A model generated the notes under the pieces. That model worked only from the letters and a program-made list of their open reading frames with translations. It was not told the origin of the DNA and ran no database searches. The position numbers and the translations under genes were made by a program. From NCBI GenBank assembly GCA_002633005.1, contig NMRA01000154.1, forward strand, positions 445,210-509,209: DNA of 64,000 nucleotides. Direction: 5' to 3'. Shown here in pieces: positions 53,601-63,775 of the stretch (position 1 is its first letter; each line of letters begins with the position of its first letter). This DNA is from Phoronis australis. Lineage: Eukaryota > Phoronida > Phoronidae.

Positions 53601-54589
53601 TCATCTCTCAAAAGATGTCACAAAAAATAGGAAATGGCGCGTGCGCGTGTCACGAGCGAACTGTTTTCAAAACGGCGACATACTTTTCTTTGTTACGAAA
53701 GGTGAAGAATTAAGCAAGAAAGTCACGTTTGTCAGATTGTTTCTCACTTAAACGGCTGTAACGAGTACTAAAAGGTTAATGTCGGTTGATTCCTTGATTT
53801 CATGCACCCCCGCCGAGGGCTTTAGCTCCACATGTTGACAACAGGGGCGGATCCAAGATTTTGAGTTGGGGACAGGGCAGAATATTGGCAAGGATATTGC
53901 CCGTCTTACATTCGCACCCCGGAATCTGGGAAAATTTTAGGGAGGCCATGGCTCCCTCCCCCAACTAAATCCGCTCCTGGATACAAGTTTTACGGCGAGG
54001 TGACGATCAGAACTACCCCGGCCTGTGTGCAATTTCGAAGTCGGAGCTCAACACACAATGGTATCTAGCTGTATTATGACGATAGTCTTCAAATAGCTAG
54101 CTGACTGTGTAGGCGAAAGGGTCCTCTTTTAATGGTATTTTCATCCCTAGACACACTGCTATTTAGGCGAAATAGTCCTCTTTTCATGATATATTTTATC
54201 CCTAAATACACAACTGTAATTCAGGCGAAAGCGTCCTTTTTAATGATATCTTTCAACCGTAGACACACAATTCTTAGTCAATACATCAAATTTGACTCGA
54301 GATTTGCTTTTCTGACAACACAGTTCAGAGATTTACAACTCACGTGGTTTCCCGCTGATCAAATTTGTACTTACTTTCGTAAGTGGCATTTTATGTGAAC
54401 GCTCACTTTCTTCTCGTATGTTGTCATGTGAAGTTCCAGCACAGTGCTGGGGTCACCATTCGGTGGGAAGGCGAAAACGAACTTGTTTGCATAGTTACTC
54501 CGATATGGAGATGCTTGGGTTGTAACAAACAGAACAAGAAAATAAAATATGTCACGCCCAAAAGGATATAAAATGTCGTGTGAAAACAT
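47104..54589 (-). CDS. Type I membrane protein with IgGFc-binding domain and DNDCDG motif, six exons
   Basis: Exons in transcript order: 54375-54589, 52700-52855, 51686-51896, 50933-51498, 49026-49381, 47104-47669. Phases agree at every join and the total is 2070 nt (689 residues plus stop). Residues ~30-440 match the IgGFc-binding N-terminal domain family: FVFAFPPNGDPS, LELHMTTYE, SEGFLIWPEEA, a STPVAVIIGSRG strand and FGAFLYGVNQASDAYATPAGM at its end. Residues 454-467 are DGVDNDCDGRVDEE, the acidic putative metal-binding motif of the MopE type, with a second DMDGRIDED. A membrane helix spans ~527-549 (IITVSFIGAFIAAALIGSGL), then HRR and a ~140-residue cytoplasmic tail without a known domain. 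Probably an adhesion or immune surface protein (inference). The start is uncertain: ATG 54589 gives a possible signal peptide, but a good acceptor inside that exon allows an upstream first exon. Confidence 0.8.
49026..49381 (-). CDS. IgGFc-domain gene, exon 5 with DNDCDG motif
   Basis: Completes the IgGFc-type domain (FGAFLYGVNQASDAYATPAG) and adds the acidic DNDCDGRVDEE motif. Donor GAGAAG|gtgaga is chosen because its phase 1 fits exon 6; the alternative CGCAG|gtacta does not. The acceptor gaaaag keeps phase 2. Confidence 0.8.
49382..50932 (-). other. Intron 4 of the IgGFc-domain gene
   Basis: 1.55 kb. I see only short GGTCGCCA repeats near 50830-50890 and no coding or mobile sequence that I can name. 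Confidence 0.4.
50933..51498 (-). CDS. IgGFc-domain gene, exon 4
   Basis: 188 codons, the centre of the IgGFc-binding domain (QSLDVQCIVASTPVAVIIGS, NWGTRSVIAPLD). The acceptor is caaacag at 51499-51505: the nearer aatgcag upstream would put the frame out of phase. Donor GCACG|gtaggt, ends phase 2. Confidence 0.85.
51686..51896 (-). CDS. IgGFc-domain gene, exon 3
   Basis: Acceptor gattcag, donor TACGAG|gtattt. Encodes GSEGFLIWPEEALSTKYCF and a core strand CAAVVATEDTEVQLIYP. Ends phase 0. Confidence 0.85.
51897..52699 (-). other. Intron 2 of the IgGFc-domain gene
   Basis: 803 bp. Several overlapping ORFs of 78-130 codons on both strands at 52246-52736 have no splice support or recognisable similarity; I see no element. 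Confidence 0.4.
52700..52855 (-). CDS. IgGFc-domain gene, exon 2
   Basis: Acceptor gtcaacag, donor AGCAG|gtgaaa. Encodes VTVYRLPAEIARTGTPPGGA and VSGGDIVLLAMS. Enters and leaves in phase 2. Confidence 0.8.
53069..53190. repeat. ~57-bp minisatellite, first block (intron 1 of IgGFc-domain gene)
   Basis: Two to three units of GCGAAATGGTCCTCTT plus AATGATATCTTCAATCC plus CACAATTGTAAT. The same unit recurs at 54112-54275. Confidence 0.6.
53842..53979. mobile_element. hAT-like MITE, short copy
   Basis: 138 bp. Starts CAGGGGCGGATCCAAG and ends AACTAAATCCGCTCCTG, the inverse of CAGGAGCGGATT. Internal sequence (AATTTTAGGGAGGCCATGG) matches the 775-1087 copy. Lies between the two minisatellite blocks of the same intron. 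Confidence 0.6.
54112..54275. repeat. ~57-bp minisatellite, second block
   Basis: Three units beginning GCGAAAGGGTCCTCTTTT, each about 57 bp, homologous to 53069-53190, about 0.9 kb away in the same orientation. Confidence 0.65.
54375..54589 (-). CDS. IgGFc-domain gene, exon 1 (start uncertain)
   Basis: Encodes a hydrophobic IFYFLVLFVTTQA stretch usable as a signal peptide, then NKFVFAFPPNGDPSTVLELH, the family's N-terminal signature. The T-rich tract ending acccaag (minus strand, near 54526) could instead be an acceptor, putting the signal peptide on an unseen exon. Donor CGAAA|gtaagt. Confidence 0.65.
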
Positions 54590-55473
54590 GATGAAGAATG
54601 TGTCTTCGTGCATAGCGTTCTTAAACACATGATTTGTATGCTTATAAGTTCTAAAGCACGTGGAAATATTTCTGTAGGCTTAATCAAAACATGGAACGGC
54701 AAACGCTTTTTAAGCAACGTTTTCTAATGTGAGACTACTAGATTATTTGTTTCGCGACGAATGCTCTCTGATATTTAAAAGGATACCAAACCTGACGACC
54801 CGATAGAGTTCTGATAGTTCAACTGAAGGGGGTTTTACGGATACCATAAGCTCTGAAACCATAATCAACACCTGGAGTAAAAAAACTGGAACCCAAAGAT
54901 AAAGACCGCGAGTTTATTATGTTTCAATGGTTTCTCACAAGTCTACAGGTATTTGAAATCTTGAAACAACGATATCGAACTATGGCTACAGAAGGTAACG
55001 TTTAATCACCCTGTTGTTTGGCTGTCCGAATGATACTTTTCTTGCAATAAATGTTTTGATACTGGAAATGTTTTTGACTAAGCTCATAATCTAACAAGAT
55101 GGTTTCGCTGAAATGCCCCCAACCGAAAGTAAGTGTAGAGAACTGAGTAATTACTTAAAAAACCGTGGTAGTTATTCGTAGATTTATTGTCATAATAAAG
55201 CTGTCTGCTCCATCTTGGCTTTATGAGAATTTGTAGGACAGGCATACCAAAAGGTACTGGTCAAATAACGCTTCACCCCCTTCCGCCCAAGCAAAAGTAG
55301 TTTCGTCCCTGGCTATAACATGCAAACTTTATATTTGATTTTGTCTGTGTGATGTTTACACACTATATTGGGTTTCATAGCCATCATTATATCAAACGTT
55401 TCTCTTCGCGATGTTGGTTTTTGATCAAATTAGCAGTAGAAAACTGAGAAGAATGCTGGTGACTTATTGGATT

Positions 55474-55893
55474 TACATGTATACAATGTCCAACCTTTCG
55501 ATGGTAATTCAATCCATCGTCATCTTCACCATCAAGGAACTAAAAAACCCCAAAAGGGCCCCAACTAATTAAGAGCAACACATAACAGTATGAAACCAGT
55601 AAATACAGATTTAATAATGATCAAAACTAGCCCCAAAGAGTGAGATCAATAGAGCAGATTGCCATTCAATGACGCCCTAGCATTCAGCTCAACGGTAGGA
55701 ATAGTATGGTCTATTACGTCACCCGGTACCACCGAGTGCACACAGAGGGCACTGTCGTCACCTAAAGTGGTTCTAACTGGTGAAATACTGTTTTCAGTTG
55801 CTCTTGGTTAGTTGTGGCCATTTTGTGAGTTTTCTGGTTCCTTGATCGTGATGGATTGATTTGCCATCAAAACGTTGGACATCGTTACATGTA
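55474..55893. mobile_element. 420-bp foldback/MITE with ~60-bp inverted repeats
   Basis: Left arm 55474-55545 (ATGTCCAACCTTTCGATGG ... CAATCCATC ... ATCAAGGAAC) is the inverse of right arm 55830-55893 (reading ATGTCCAACGTTTTGATGG on the minus strand). TTACATGTA stands outside both arms, a possible 9-bp target duplication, although it is nearly palindromic. Confidence 0.65.
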
Positions 55894-56845
55894 CAATGTC
55901 AACACCAGTGGTTCTCAGTTAATCATTCCTCTTCCTGCATATAATGTTGATTTATGGGCAGGCACCTGCCTAACTTCATGAATTGTCTGTTGATGAAGTA
56001 GTTTTAAAAATATCTACACTAGGGTTTCCTATTGGTTTGCCATTTGAAATATTAGTCATACTGAAAGTTAGTCAATGTCCACTGTTTTACTGTTTTTTGG
56101 AAAACTGTGAAAAGCTCCCATCAAGTGATTTTCTCGTTTCATTTTCACAAGTAATCATCTTATGATTTTTTCTGCATATAGATACACTTGTGTAAGGAGT
56201 GTACTGTTTTAACCAAATACCTTACGTTTGCTTAAAGTATATGATCTTCATTAAGGAATGTTGAATGGAGAGATTGAGGGTAACACTATCAACGTTGTTT
56301 GTATCATCTCCAACAGATGTCACCCAATCACCAACTGTATTGCTGAATCATTCCTGAAATACCATTGTATCAGCAATAACATTTTGTTGCTTTTCTTGCA
56401 TCACTTGTCATTCATGTAAATTTGTCAGTTTTTCTTTAATAATCTAGAGACAATACAATCATTCTCAATGAATCGCGACAAATGCTGAAGCCAATGTTCA
56501 GCTCACCACGGAGGATGTCCGAAGTCATTAAACAATGTCAAAATACCTTTAAAAAAGAATAATATGTCTAACGTGGGTGCTGTGTCTTATGACCGGCTAC
56601 AGTTTACATGGTAGGTGTCACAATGCATCATGTAGCCTAGGGTTCCATAAAATTGCGTGAAGCTGAAAAAACGACAAAGTAGAAACAGGCTCTCTTTCAG
56701 TGTTATAATAACTTGTCCAATCGAAACGAATAATTGCGTTTTGGAAACTCAGCGAGACATATTTAAAGAGAAAGTCAACGTTTTTTTATCAACAAAAAAT
56801 ATATTTTAATTACCACCATGTTTACTGAGTGAAGCCAAACTAAAA

Positions 56846-58626
56846 TCATTTACGAGACCTCATTGGCGTGTTTCTTGAAAAAAAGTTTCAAGAGATATTT
56901 TAGTGAATTCGCGATCAATAATTTGTAATACACAAAAAACGGCGATGGCATTATTTTTTTAAACCTTTGCCTTATCTGAAATTGGCTGTGTGGCACTGCT
57001 TTTCAAGAAGCGCAGTGGAATTTTTTTGGAATCATTTACGAGACGTGCATAAATTCAACAATAGTGCGTTGATTAAAATGAAGATGTGGAAACTAAAATA
57101 ACTCTACAAAGCTATGGTGATGTGCGAAATCATTGCACAGTTTTGAAAGTTTTTGGCGAACATTTATGAAAAAATTGGCATTTGAAATCGGTTGCTTATC
57201 ATTTACGAGCCTTCATTTACGGGACAATTTTATAATTAGGTCAAGTCCAATTAATTTTACCTACTATTGGCATGTTTGACATGAATATAGGTCAATTTTT
57301 CAAGAACGAGCACGTGCGCTTCAGCTGCCATCGATACTGTCTGAAAATATTCGCTAAGGAAGTCAACAGAACTTTTGGGTAAGTTTTCAGTAATGTCACT
57401 TTTATAATTCACATGTTTTAGGGTCGTTATTAACGTACTAGAAGAAGTGACGAAATGCTTCCTGTGAAACATACTTTGATTAGAATTTGCTTGACGTTGG
57501 TCTTGATAAGTTCTCGTAAAAAATTGTCACGTAAATGATATCCAGTGTCCCGTAAGTGATTTGTTCTATTTTCACTCAAATTCATTTCATTTTTAAGTAG
57601 TAATTAAATTATTATCTGTAACGATACATAACTTAATTCAGCTGACCTTGCAAAAATAATAATGACATCTTTTATTTTATTTAATACCTATTAATTAGAG
57701 TTTGTCACTTTGGTTTGCGTTGCGGAATGCCAAAATCCAAGTCTCAGCGGATGAAGGAATAGTCTAGAGAGCCCGTAAAAAGGCACAACTCGGTGACGAA
57801 TGGCTTAGAAGAGAAAGAGAACGAGTTACGGGTATTTCGTAACAGTGTCAGAACTGACAGAAGTACAAAAAGTCGGAAAACAAGAAACCAACAGAGTGTT
57901 AGCTGAGACCAAAGAAGTCAATATATAAGTGAAGCAAGGCAATTTTGTTTGTAAATATGAAGATCGCCGATATCTCGGACAAGTCGTGGACACAGATGAT
58001 GTCGACTTGCCTGTGGAGGTCAACTTCTTGCAGCCGTCCAGTAAAATGAGTGGATTGTTTATGTGGCCGGCCAAAGGAAACAAGATTTGGCTACGGAAAG
58101 ATGACCTCGCACCTACTGGGAAAGCTGCAGAGCGTTCAAGCCGTCAGATGAATTGCTGGACTACCTTGATTTTTCCTAATGACGTTTAAAGCGCAGTTAA
58201 AATTGCCGTTAAAAGGTTTTTAACCTTAACAGTCTTTAGCCCAGTTGTCAACGCTTAAGTTGTCATTTACGAGACGTGACATGTGACGTCAGTGTTAGAT
58301 GTCAGGCACAATTGTATAGCAAATTTTGTAAAAATGTTGAACGCAAACTTTTGGATTTACTTGTACATGTACATGTGAGTTGTGTTACAAATGTCTCCAC
58401 GTGCCTTCAGGCATCACAGACGGTTGAATTGTAATCTGTTGTCATTTTTATTACCTAATCAGTTACATCAACTCATACAAGTGACAACAAATAGCCTTCA
58501 ATACGTATACTATCCGTCATTATTTCATACCAGTTTTTCCTGAAGTGTAGGTGTTCATAAATAATTTCCACCGACACAATATCACTTGCCCCTCACTTAC
58601 GGGACATGTTGTGTCATTTACGAGAC
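56846..58626. repeat. Cluster of nine TCAYTTACGRGAC motifs
   Basis: Plus-strand copies of TCATTTACGAGAC or close variants start at 56846, 57032, 57199, 57213, 58263, 58593 and 58614. Minus-strand copies occupy 57526-57538 and 57547-57559. Three pairs are spaced 14, 21 and 21 bases apart. The broken ORF at 57727-58189 lies between the inverted pair and the right-hand copies. Confidence 0.75.
57727..58189 (+). pseudogene. Broken ORF with a WP-type unknown domain
   Basis: Starts MPKSKSQRMKE, breaks at a stop and frameshift, and continues in another frame as RKKAQLGDEWLRRERERV, the kind of basic N-terminus seen in many uncharacterised animal and transposon-linked proteins. From 57929 it reads QGNFVCKYEDRRYLGQV and later FMWPAKGNKIW, resembling the G-x-[FY]-V-x-x-x-Y ... 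W-P domain often found at the C-terminus of those proteins. The middle part is missing. Clearly inactive. Confidence 0.4.
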
Positions 58627-59313
58627 GTCTTTAAATTCACTTAAGGATTTTTTAGTCATCACATTACCGGATATTGGATACCAGTTTTTGAATGATCGAT
58701 TGTCGCTAATGAAAATTAAGACAAGTGCAAACACCACGGCACCTGTTTTTATAAAACACAGTTATAAACAAACGACGTGTTTTAAAAAAGTAAAAATTTA
58801 GTTCAAAAGTTAAATTTTTATATGTCCACGATAAATACACAATAAAGTAGAAAATACTTAGAGCTGTTTTTCTCGATTTTAACAAGCATGCTGATTAATA
58901 AAATTGCACAATGAGATTGTTCGTTGTCAATGATAACAAACTAGACCGAAAATTAACCCAACGAACGCGTTTTTATGTTTTCAAATAAATTATCCAGTTG
59001 CTCTAATAAAACAACAAAATAACTCTATAACTGCACTTGCTGAGCTGAGGAAATTGTTCAAAACTTATCATTCATACGTTAAACTAAGAAAAAATAATAC
59101 GTTAGCTCCAGATGAAGATACTTGAAAATCGAGTGTCTCAGGAGTCGAATTGTCGCGATTCATTGAGAATGGCTCAATAATGTTCTAAAAAGCATGATTA
59201 TTTCTCTGCCTTTGTCTAATTTGTCTCAAGGACCTGTGACTGAAATTGAAGAACATTTTGGACACCAGACATAATAATCAACAACTCCTTTAATACGACA
59301 TGCCTGCGACATG

Positions 59314-59319
59314 TTTATT
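59314..59319 (-). promoter_or_regulatory. MSTO1: poly(A) signal of MSTO1
   Basis: AATAAA on the minus strand, 36 bases past the stop codon, implying a very short 3' UTR. Confidence 0.65.
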
Positions 59320-59354
59320 TACAACAATAAATAATACTACACTTTTCCATACAA

Positions 59355-59548
59355 TCAATCATAATGCATTTTCATGGACGACACGCGGTCAAGGCTCTCT
59401 TTATAGTCATCTACCTCCAATCCACTTTCCAGAAATTTATGAAACTTCTTAATGTTTATTTTGGAAGCTTCGTCATGAAGTTTTTCCAGTAGCACACCGG
59501 AGGAAGCGTTCGACTGCAAGGAAGTCATCATAGGCACGGTCTCAACAC
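59355..59548 (-). CDS. MSTO1: MSTO1 last exon and stop
   Basis: Encodes VLLEKLHDEASKINIKKF and SGLEVDDYKESLDRV, matching the human C-terminal helix (LRRWASFMDAGVEHDDV). Acceptor cttacag; TGA at 59355-59357. Confidence 0.93.
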
Positions 59549-62500
59549 CTGTAAGGTAAAATCTGGACTTATTAGGTAGGATAGTCAATGACAACTATAC
59601 TACAGCATATAATGCGACCTCACACCAGGAAATTTAAATATTGCCTTAATTTTTTTTGGATGACCCCCATCCTACAGAAACTTTATTTTGGCAGAAAATG
59701 ACGTTTTTATTCCACGAATGGCTTTTGATTTTTAACAACAATGTGTAGGATAGAGAAGCAGATGAGAAAGGACACAAAAGCAACAGCAAGGCCACTAGAG
59801 GGCACCACATAGTAATTTATTTGCTAAAGTTCATGAACATCCATCAAAGAACTTGGTAGATATCAAGGCAAACGCAAAGAAAAACAAAATTGCCACTATG
59901 CGACTACGTCATGGTCGTATTTGTCCCAACAATGTGTCAGTTGTACTCTCCTCATCAGAAAACATGCTTAATTTCTTGAAGATCTATAAACGAAATTGTA
60001 TTTAATCAAATGCAAAAAAAACAAAGTTGCCACAAGAAGGCCACAGCAGTCAGACCTGTTCGAAAATCATCATCAGCCATCATGCACTTCCAATAGGAAC
60101 ACATGCCAATTTCATAAAGACCCTTAGAGTGACTTGGTCGAATGACAGGCAGACATCAAAAACCAGACTCAAAGGTAATAAAGATGGCCACTAGGTGGAA
60201 TACAGTATAATGAATCCATTCGAAAATGGGAAGGTGTTATCATCTCTTTAACTGTCTAGAATGTTATTTGTCAAGTTTCATGCAAATCTGTAGGAGAACT
60301 CTGAAGATACGCAGGAAAATGGATACTAAAAATTACCACTAGGGAGTACAATGGTCCATTGAAAATGGTCATTGTTTGTCACGGGCAAATACACCAGTCA
60401 CATTTAACAACTTAAAGGATCCTGCACGAGGTTTAGGAGATAGAGCCGCGAAGGAAAAAACAACCACCAGAGGGTGCCAATGTAGTTAGAACCATTCGAA
60501 AATCGTCAGCTGTGGTCTTCATAGTGAAACACACATTCCAATGCTCATAATGATCCTTTGAGTGGTTTGTTAGATAGAGAGACAATGGTAGTCAGGTGCA
60601 CCTGAAAGTCATCGACATCTGTCATGATCACTGTATGCAAGGATAATTACCCAGAATTCTCTATCAAGACAGTTGCGTGCAAGGAGAAGTACCCAGAACT
60701 CTCTATCATGACGCTCTATCAAGACCAACATGTAAAAGGATATTTACCCAGAATTCTCTATCATGACGCACCAACATGATCAATGCGCGAAAGGATATTT
60801 ACCCAGAATTCTCTTTCACGTCAACTGTGTACAAAGATAATTACCCAAAATTTTCCGTCCAAGGATACTTACCCACCATGACAAAAACAAAATAGTTTTT
60901 TTCAAATTATGGAATAGGTAAGATGAAGATCATGTGAAATTTGAAATTTTACTCAAAGTAAATGATGCCACTGGTCATTTTAAAGTCCAATCTAAAGACA
61001 ATTTGTGTGTGCCAAGCCTACAGTAGATGTACAGGGTAGGCAATTACGTTGTTTTGTGGCTTTAAGCTCCAGCAACATCAATAATCTCAAGTGACTTAAA
61101 CAACACTGAGTGGATCTAAAGTGACATCAGACATACCGTGAGTGAGTACACTGCGCTGCGTGTCAGACAGAAGGCCATCTGTCGTCACTGATGAGTCAAA
61201 TACGTGTGGATAGGGGGCGTTTACAGGGCTCGGTGCGGTCACAGAACTAGAGGCACTGAAAACGAATGCGTAAATATTTAGTAAACACACCTCACACAAG
61301 ATGGTGCTGGACATAAGTTTTACTGTCGAGTACACAAGGTTCTCAACATTAGCTTTCAAGTCTATTGAAATAATTATGCATTTAGAGTTTCTTTCACTTC
61401 CAACGTCTGCTTCAAGGGAGACTACAATAGCATGAGCTAGTGAAGAGAAAAATGATGTGTGACGGAAATGAAGATGAAGGATATAGAGGGGACATGAGGG
61501 ACAGAGATGGGACAAAGCCAAAATAAGGTGGACGTAAAGTTTGCAAGAACATAGCAAGAGATTTTATAAATCATGATATAAATTGGAGTCACTGTTGGTT
61601 TTGATGTTCTTGCTCATAACATAAGCATTTACAAGACCACCTTTATGAGAGTAGAAGGCCCATTCAATTCAAATTTTTGTTTGTAGCTAAACATAGAAGT
61701 TGTGTCTTTCTCCACTATGATCTTCTCCTGACAATTCAGTTTTGTGCAAAGTTTGATGGAAAAACAGGGGACAGACATCACATCAAACACCTCAATGTGT
61801 AAACACTTTACACAGGCAAGTGGATAGAATTTTCAATTGCCCGATGAAATCACAAAACATTAGAAACTGATGTCTCGGGAGTGTTTCAGTGTTGACTGAT
61901 GAAATTTGGACAGTCCATATCATATAGCCCTATTGCCCAAGTACAGATGTGACAATGCAATGATGGTTATTTTGGGGGTCTCAGCAAAAACTGTCAACTG
62001 AAAAACAGTTACGAGTCAGTAACATAAATCCAGATGAAACGTAAATTTCCACAAAATGCAAAATTCATGAAACAAAATGGTCAAAAAACGTTAGCAACCA
62101 TCACGAACAACAAAAAAGATTGCTTACTTGAGTGAGGTGGGGAAGACTTCGGCCAGGTAGTACTGTAATACTTCATCGACTGTTGAACAGTTCTGCAGTA
62201 TGCGTGGCATCTTGGAGTTAGCAGTGCTAAAAATTAGTAAAGACATTGTAGATATCTGAACCATTTCCCCTAAACACAATATTTATGATCTTCATAACAC
62301 GGACAACACCAAATACAGTAAGGCAGTAACTATCTCATCTCATAAAACAGTATTTATGACCTTCATAACTCCGACAGCACCAAGTACACTAACACACCAT
62401 CTCATAAAATTCAACAATTTGTACCTTTTGACTTTGTTTGCTGGGATCCCTCTTACTGTTACTGCCTGGGCGTACACATTGGCTCTATCACAACAATAGG

Positions 62501-63329
62501 GTGTCAGCGGTTGCCATGGCAACTGGTTGCCAAGGGACACCAGTGAGTGCATTAGTGTCTCCGGCTCTTTCAGTGGAAATGGAAAAGACGACTGCAAGCA
62601 TGCTAGCTGAAAATCAAAAAACAAAAGTCAAACAAATCCTGAAAAGTGTTAGAAATTAAATACGTGCTTTTAGAGCAGGAATGGCTACAGGAGTTTGAAA
62701 GTAAACGTCAGGTGCACACTGTATTCAGGGCCTTTGTATGCGGGACAAAAACGCAACTTTTTGGAAATATTGATGGCGCAATTGCACACATTTCTGCATC
62801 TTCGTGTGAATGTGTGGACCTTTTGAAGATACAATTAAAAGTTTTGGTTCAATTGGCGTATTGAATCTATGTGGATGGAAAATTTTGAAAACGATAAGCA
62901 AATAGAGTTGTGAGGAAGGAGAACTTGAAAATGCTAAGAAACATTTTTTACAAATGGAAATAAAGTCACATGGTCAAGACCTTAGCTTAACAATAACAAG
63001 CGAACTCGATAAAACTGGATTCTGCTATTGGCTAGTCAGTAGCCAAGAGTCGGGAACAAGAGTCTACATTCAATTTGAGACTACAGTCCATAGTGCACTC
63101 TGTTGGCAATCGGCTAAAAATAGACCACTCACCGACTCGTTTCCTACCGTCTGGATGAAAATTTGTGACTTAGTGCTCTACATCTAAGACAATTTACCTT
63201 TCGCCCTTGGGCTCCGATTACGTCTGTTATCTGAGCCAGAGGAACAGGCTGAGATTCGCGTCTCCACGGTAATGTCAGAGTTTCTACAGCTGCCCCAAGG
63301 ATGGCGCTTGTGTGGTACATTAAGTCATG
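59355..63329 (-). CDS. MSTO1: MSTO1 (misato), C-terminal five exons; gene runs off the right edge
   Basis: Misato is a tubulin/FtsZ-fold protein needed for mitochondrial distribution and morphology. Exons in transcript order: 63198-63329, 62425-62606, 62128-62226, 61137-61255, 59355-59548. They total 726 nt (241 residues plus stop) and all phases agree. The order of conserved blocks follows human MSTO1: HTSAILGAAVETLTLPWR, FPFPLKEPETLMHSLVSLG, AQAVTVRGI, an LQYYL helix, APYPHVF, and KINIKKFHKFLESGLEVDDY near the end. The N-terminal tubulin-like part lies outside the window. A possible short upstream exon at 63955-63981 (donor GAGAG|gtatgt) would fit phase 0 but is too short to trust. Confidence 0.92.
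59780..60600. repeat. Degenerate tandem repeat in MSTO1 last intron, shared with ELP1 intron 21
   Basis: Diverged units with cores such as GCCACTAGAGGGCACCAC (59793), GGCCACTAGGTGGAATAC (60186), TACCACTAGGGAGTAC (60335) and ACCACCAGAGGGTGCCAATG (60464), each followed by CATTCGAAAATCGTC-like sequence. The reverse complement of the 28.5-kb unit reads ACCACCAGATGGCAC followed by CCGTCCGAAAATG, so both belong to one family. Confidence 0.5.
60637..60873. repeat. Tandem TACCCAGAATTCTCTATCA repeat in MSTO1 last intron
   Basis: Five to six copies of AAGGATAATTACCCAGAATT plus CTCTATCA, spaced about 45-65 bp apart. Confidence 0.7.
61137..61255 (-). CDS. MSTO1: MSTO1 exon (second from the end)
   Basis: Encodes NAPYPHVFDSSV, matching human APPYPHLFSS. 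Acceptor ttttcag, donor CTCACG|gtatgt, ends phase 1. Confidence 0.9.
62128..62226 (-). CDS. MSTO1: MSTO1 exon (third from the end)
   Basis: Encodes CSTVDEVLQYYLAEVFPTSL, equal to human TTGEEILAQYLQQQ. Acceptor ttttag, donor CTCAA|gtaagc, phase 2 both ends. Confidence 0.9.
62425..62606 (-). CDS. MSTO1: MSTO1 exon (fourth from the end)
   Basis: SSFPFPLKEPETLMHSL and WQPLTP align with human IIPFPLAPGQSLPDSL and WTPLSA. Acceptor tttcag, donor AAAAG|gtacaa, ends phase 2. Confidence 0.92.
63198..63329 (-). CDS. MSTO1: MSTO1 exon (fifth from the end)
   Basis: 44 codons, phase 0 both ends: YHTSAILGAAVETLTLPWR aligns with human FHCSAILATALDTVTVPYR. Acceptor ttcacag, donor CGAAAG|gtaaat. Confidence 0.92.
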
Positions 63330-63425
63330 CTGTGAAAGAAAAAGTCAATTGTTAATATTCAAATTCAGAATATTATTTCAGCCTACAACACTGCACACCA
63401 TTGGCAACAACTAGGAAAAGACAAT

Positions 63426-63775
63426 GGAGACACCAGGTGGCACTCCATACAGATAGAGTGCTAACACCAGGTGCCACTGTATACAAGTAGAGTGTTGACA
63501 CCAGGTGGAACTTCATACAAATAAACCAGAATGCAATTTATAGAGATACAATGGTGACAACAGGTAGCACTTCATCAGATAGAACAGTGACACCAGGTGG
63601 CACTTCATACAGATAGAATGGTGACACCAGGTGACACTTCGTAGATAGAATGGTGACACCAGGTGACACTTCGTAGATAGATTGGTGACACCAGGTGACA
63701 CTTCGTACAATTAAAGAGGTGACACCATGTGGCATTTCATACAGATAGAGCTTGACACCAGACAGCATATGTGGC
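63426..63775. repeat. ~35-bp minisatellite in an MSTO1 intron
   Basis: About ten copies of GACACCAGGTGGCACTTCAT plus ACAGATAGAATGGT. It produces the repetitive minus-strand reading at 63513-63768. Confidence 0.85.

Larger units (their letters stand above)
54590..59354. other. Spacer between the IgGFc-domain gene and MSTO1
   Basis: No intact gene. It should hold the promoter and any upstream exon of the IgGFc-domain gene. Recognisable contents are the foldback element, the 13-base motif cluster and the broken ORF listed separately; the rest is A/T-rich sequence without visible structure. Confidence 0.5.

Noticed and set aside
63513-63768. Repetitive minus-strand ORFs (CHLVSP repeats)
   Set aside because: Translation of the ~35-bp minisatellite in an MSTO1 intron.
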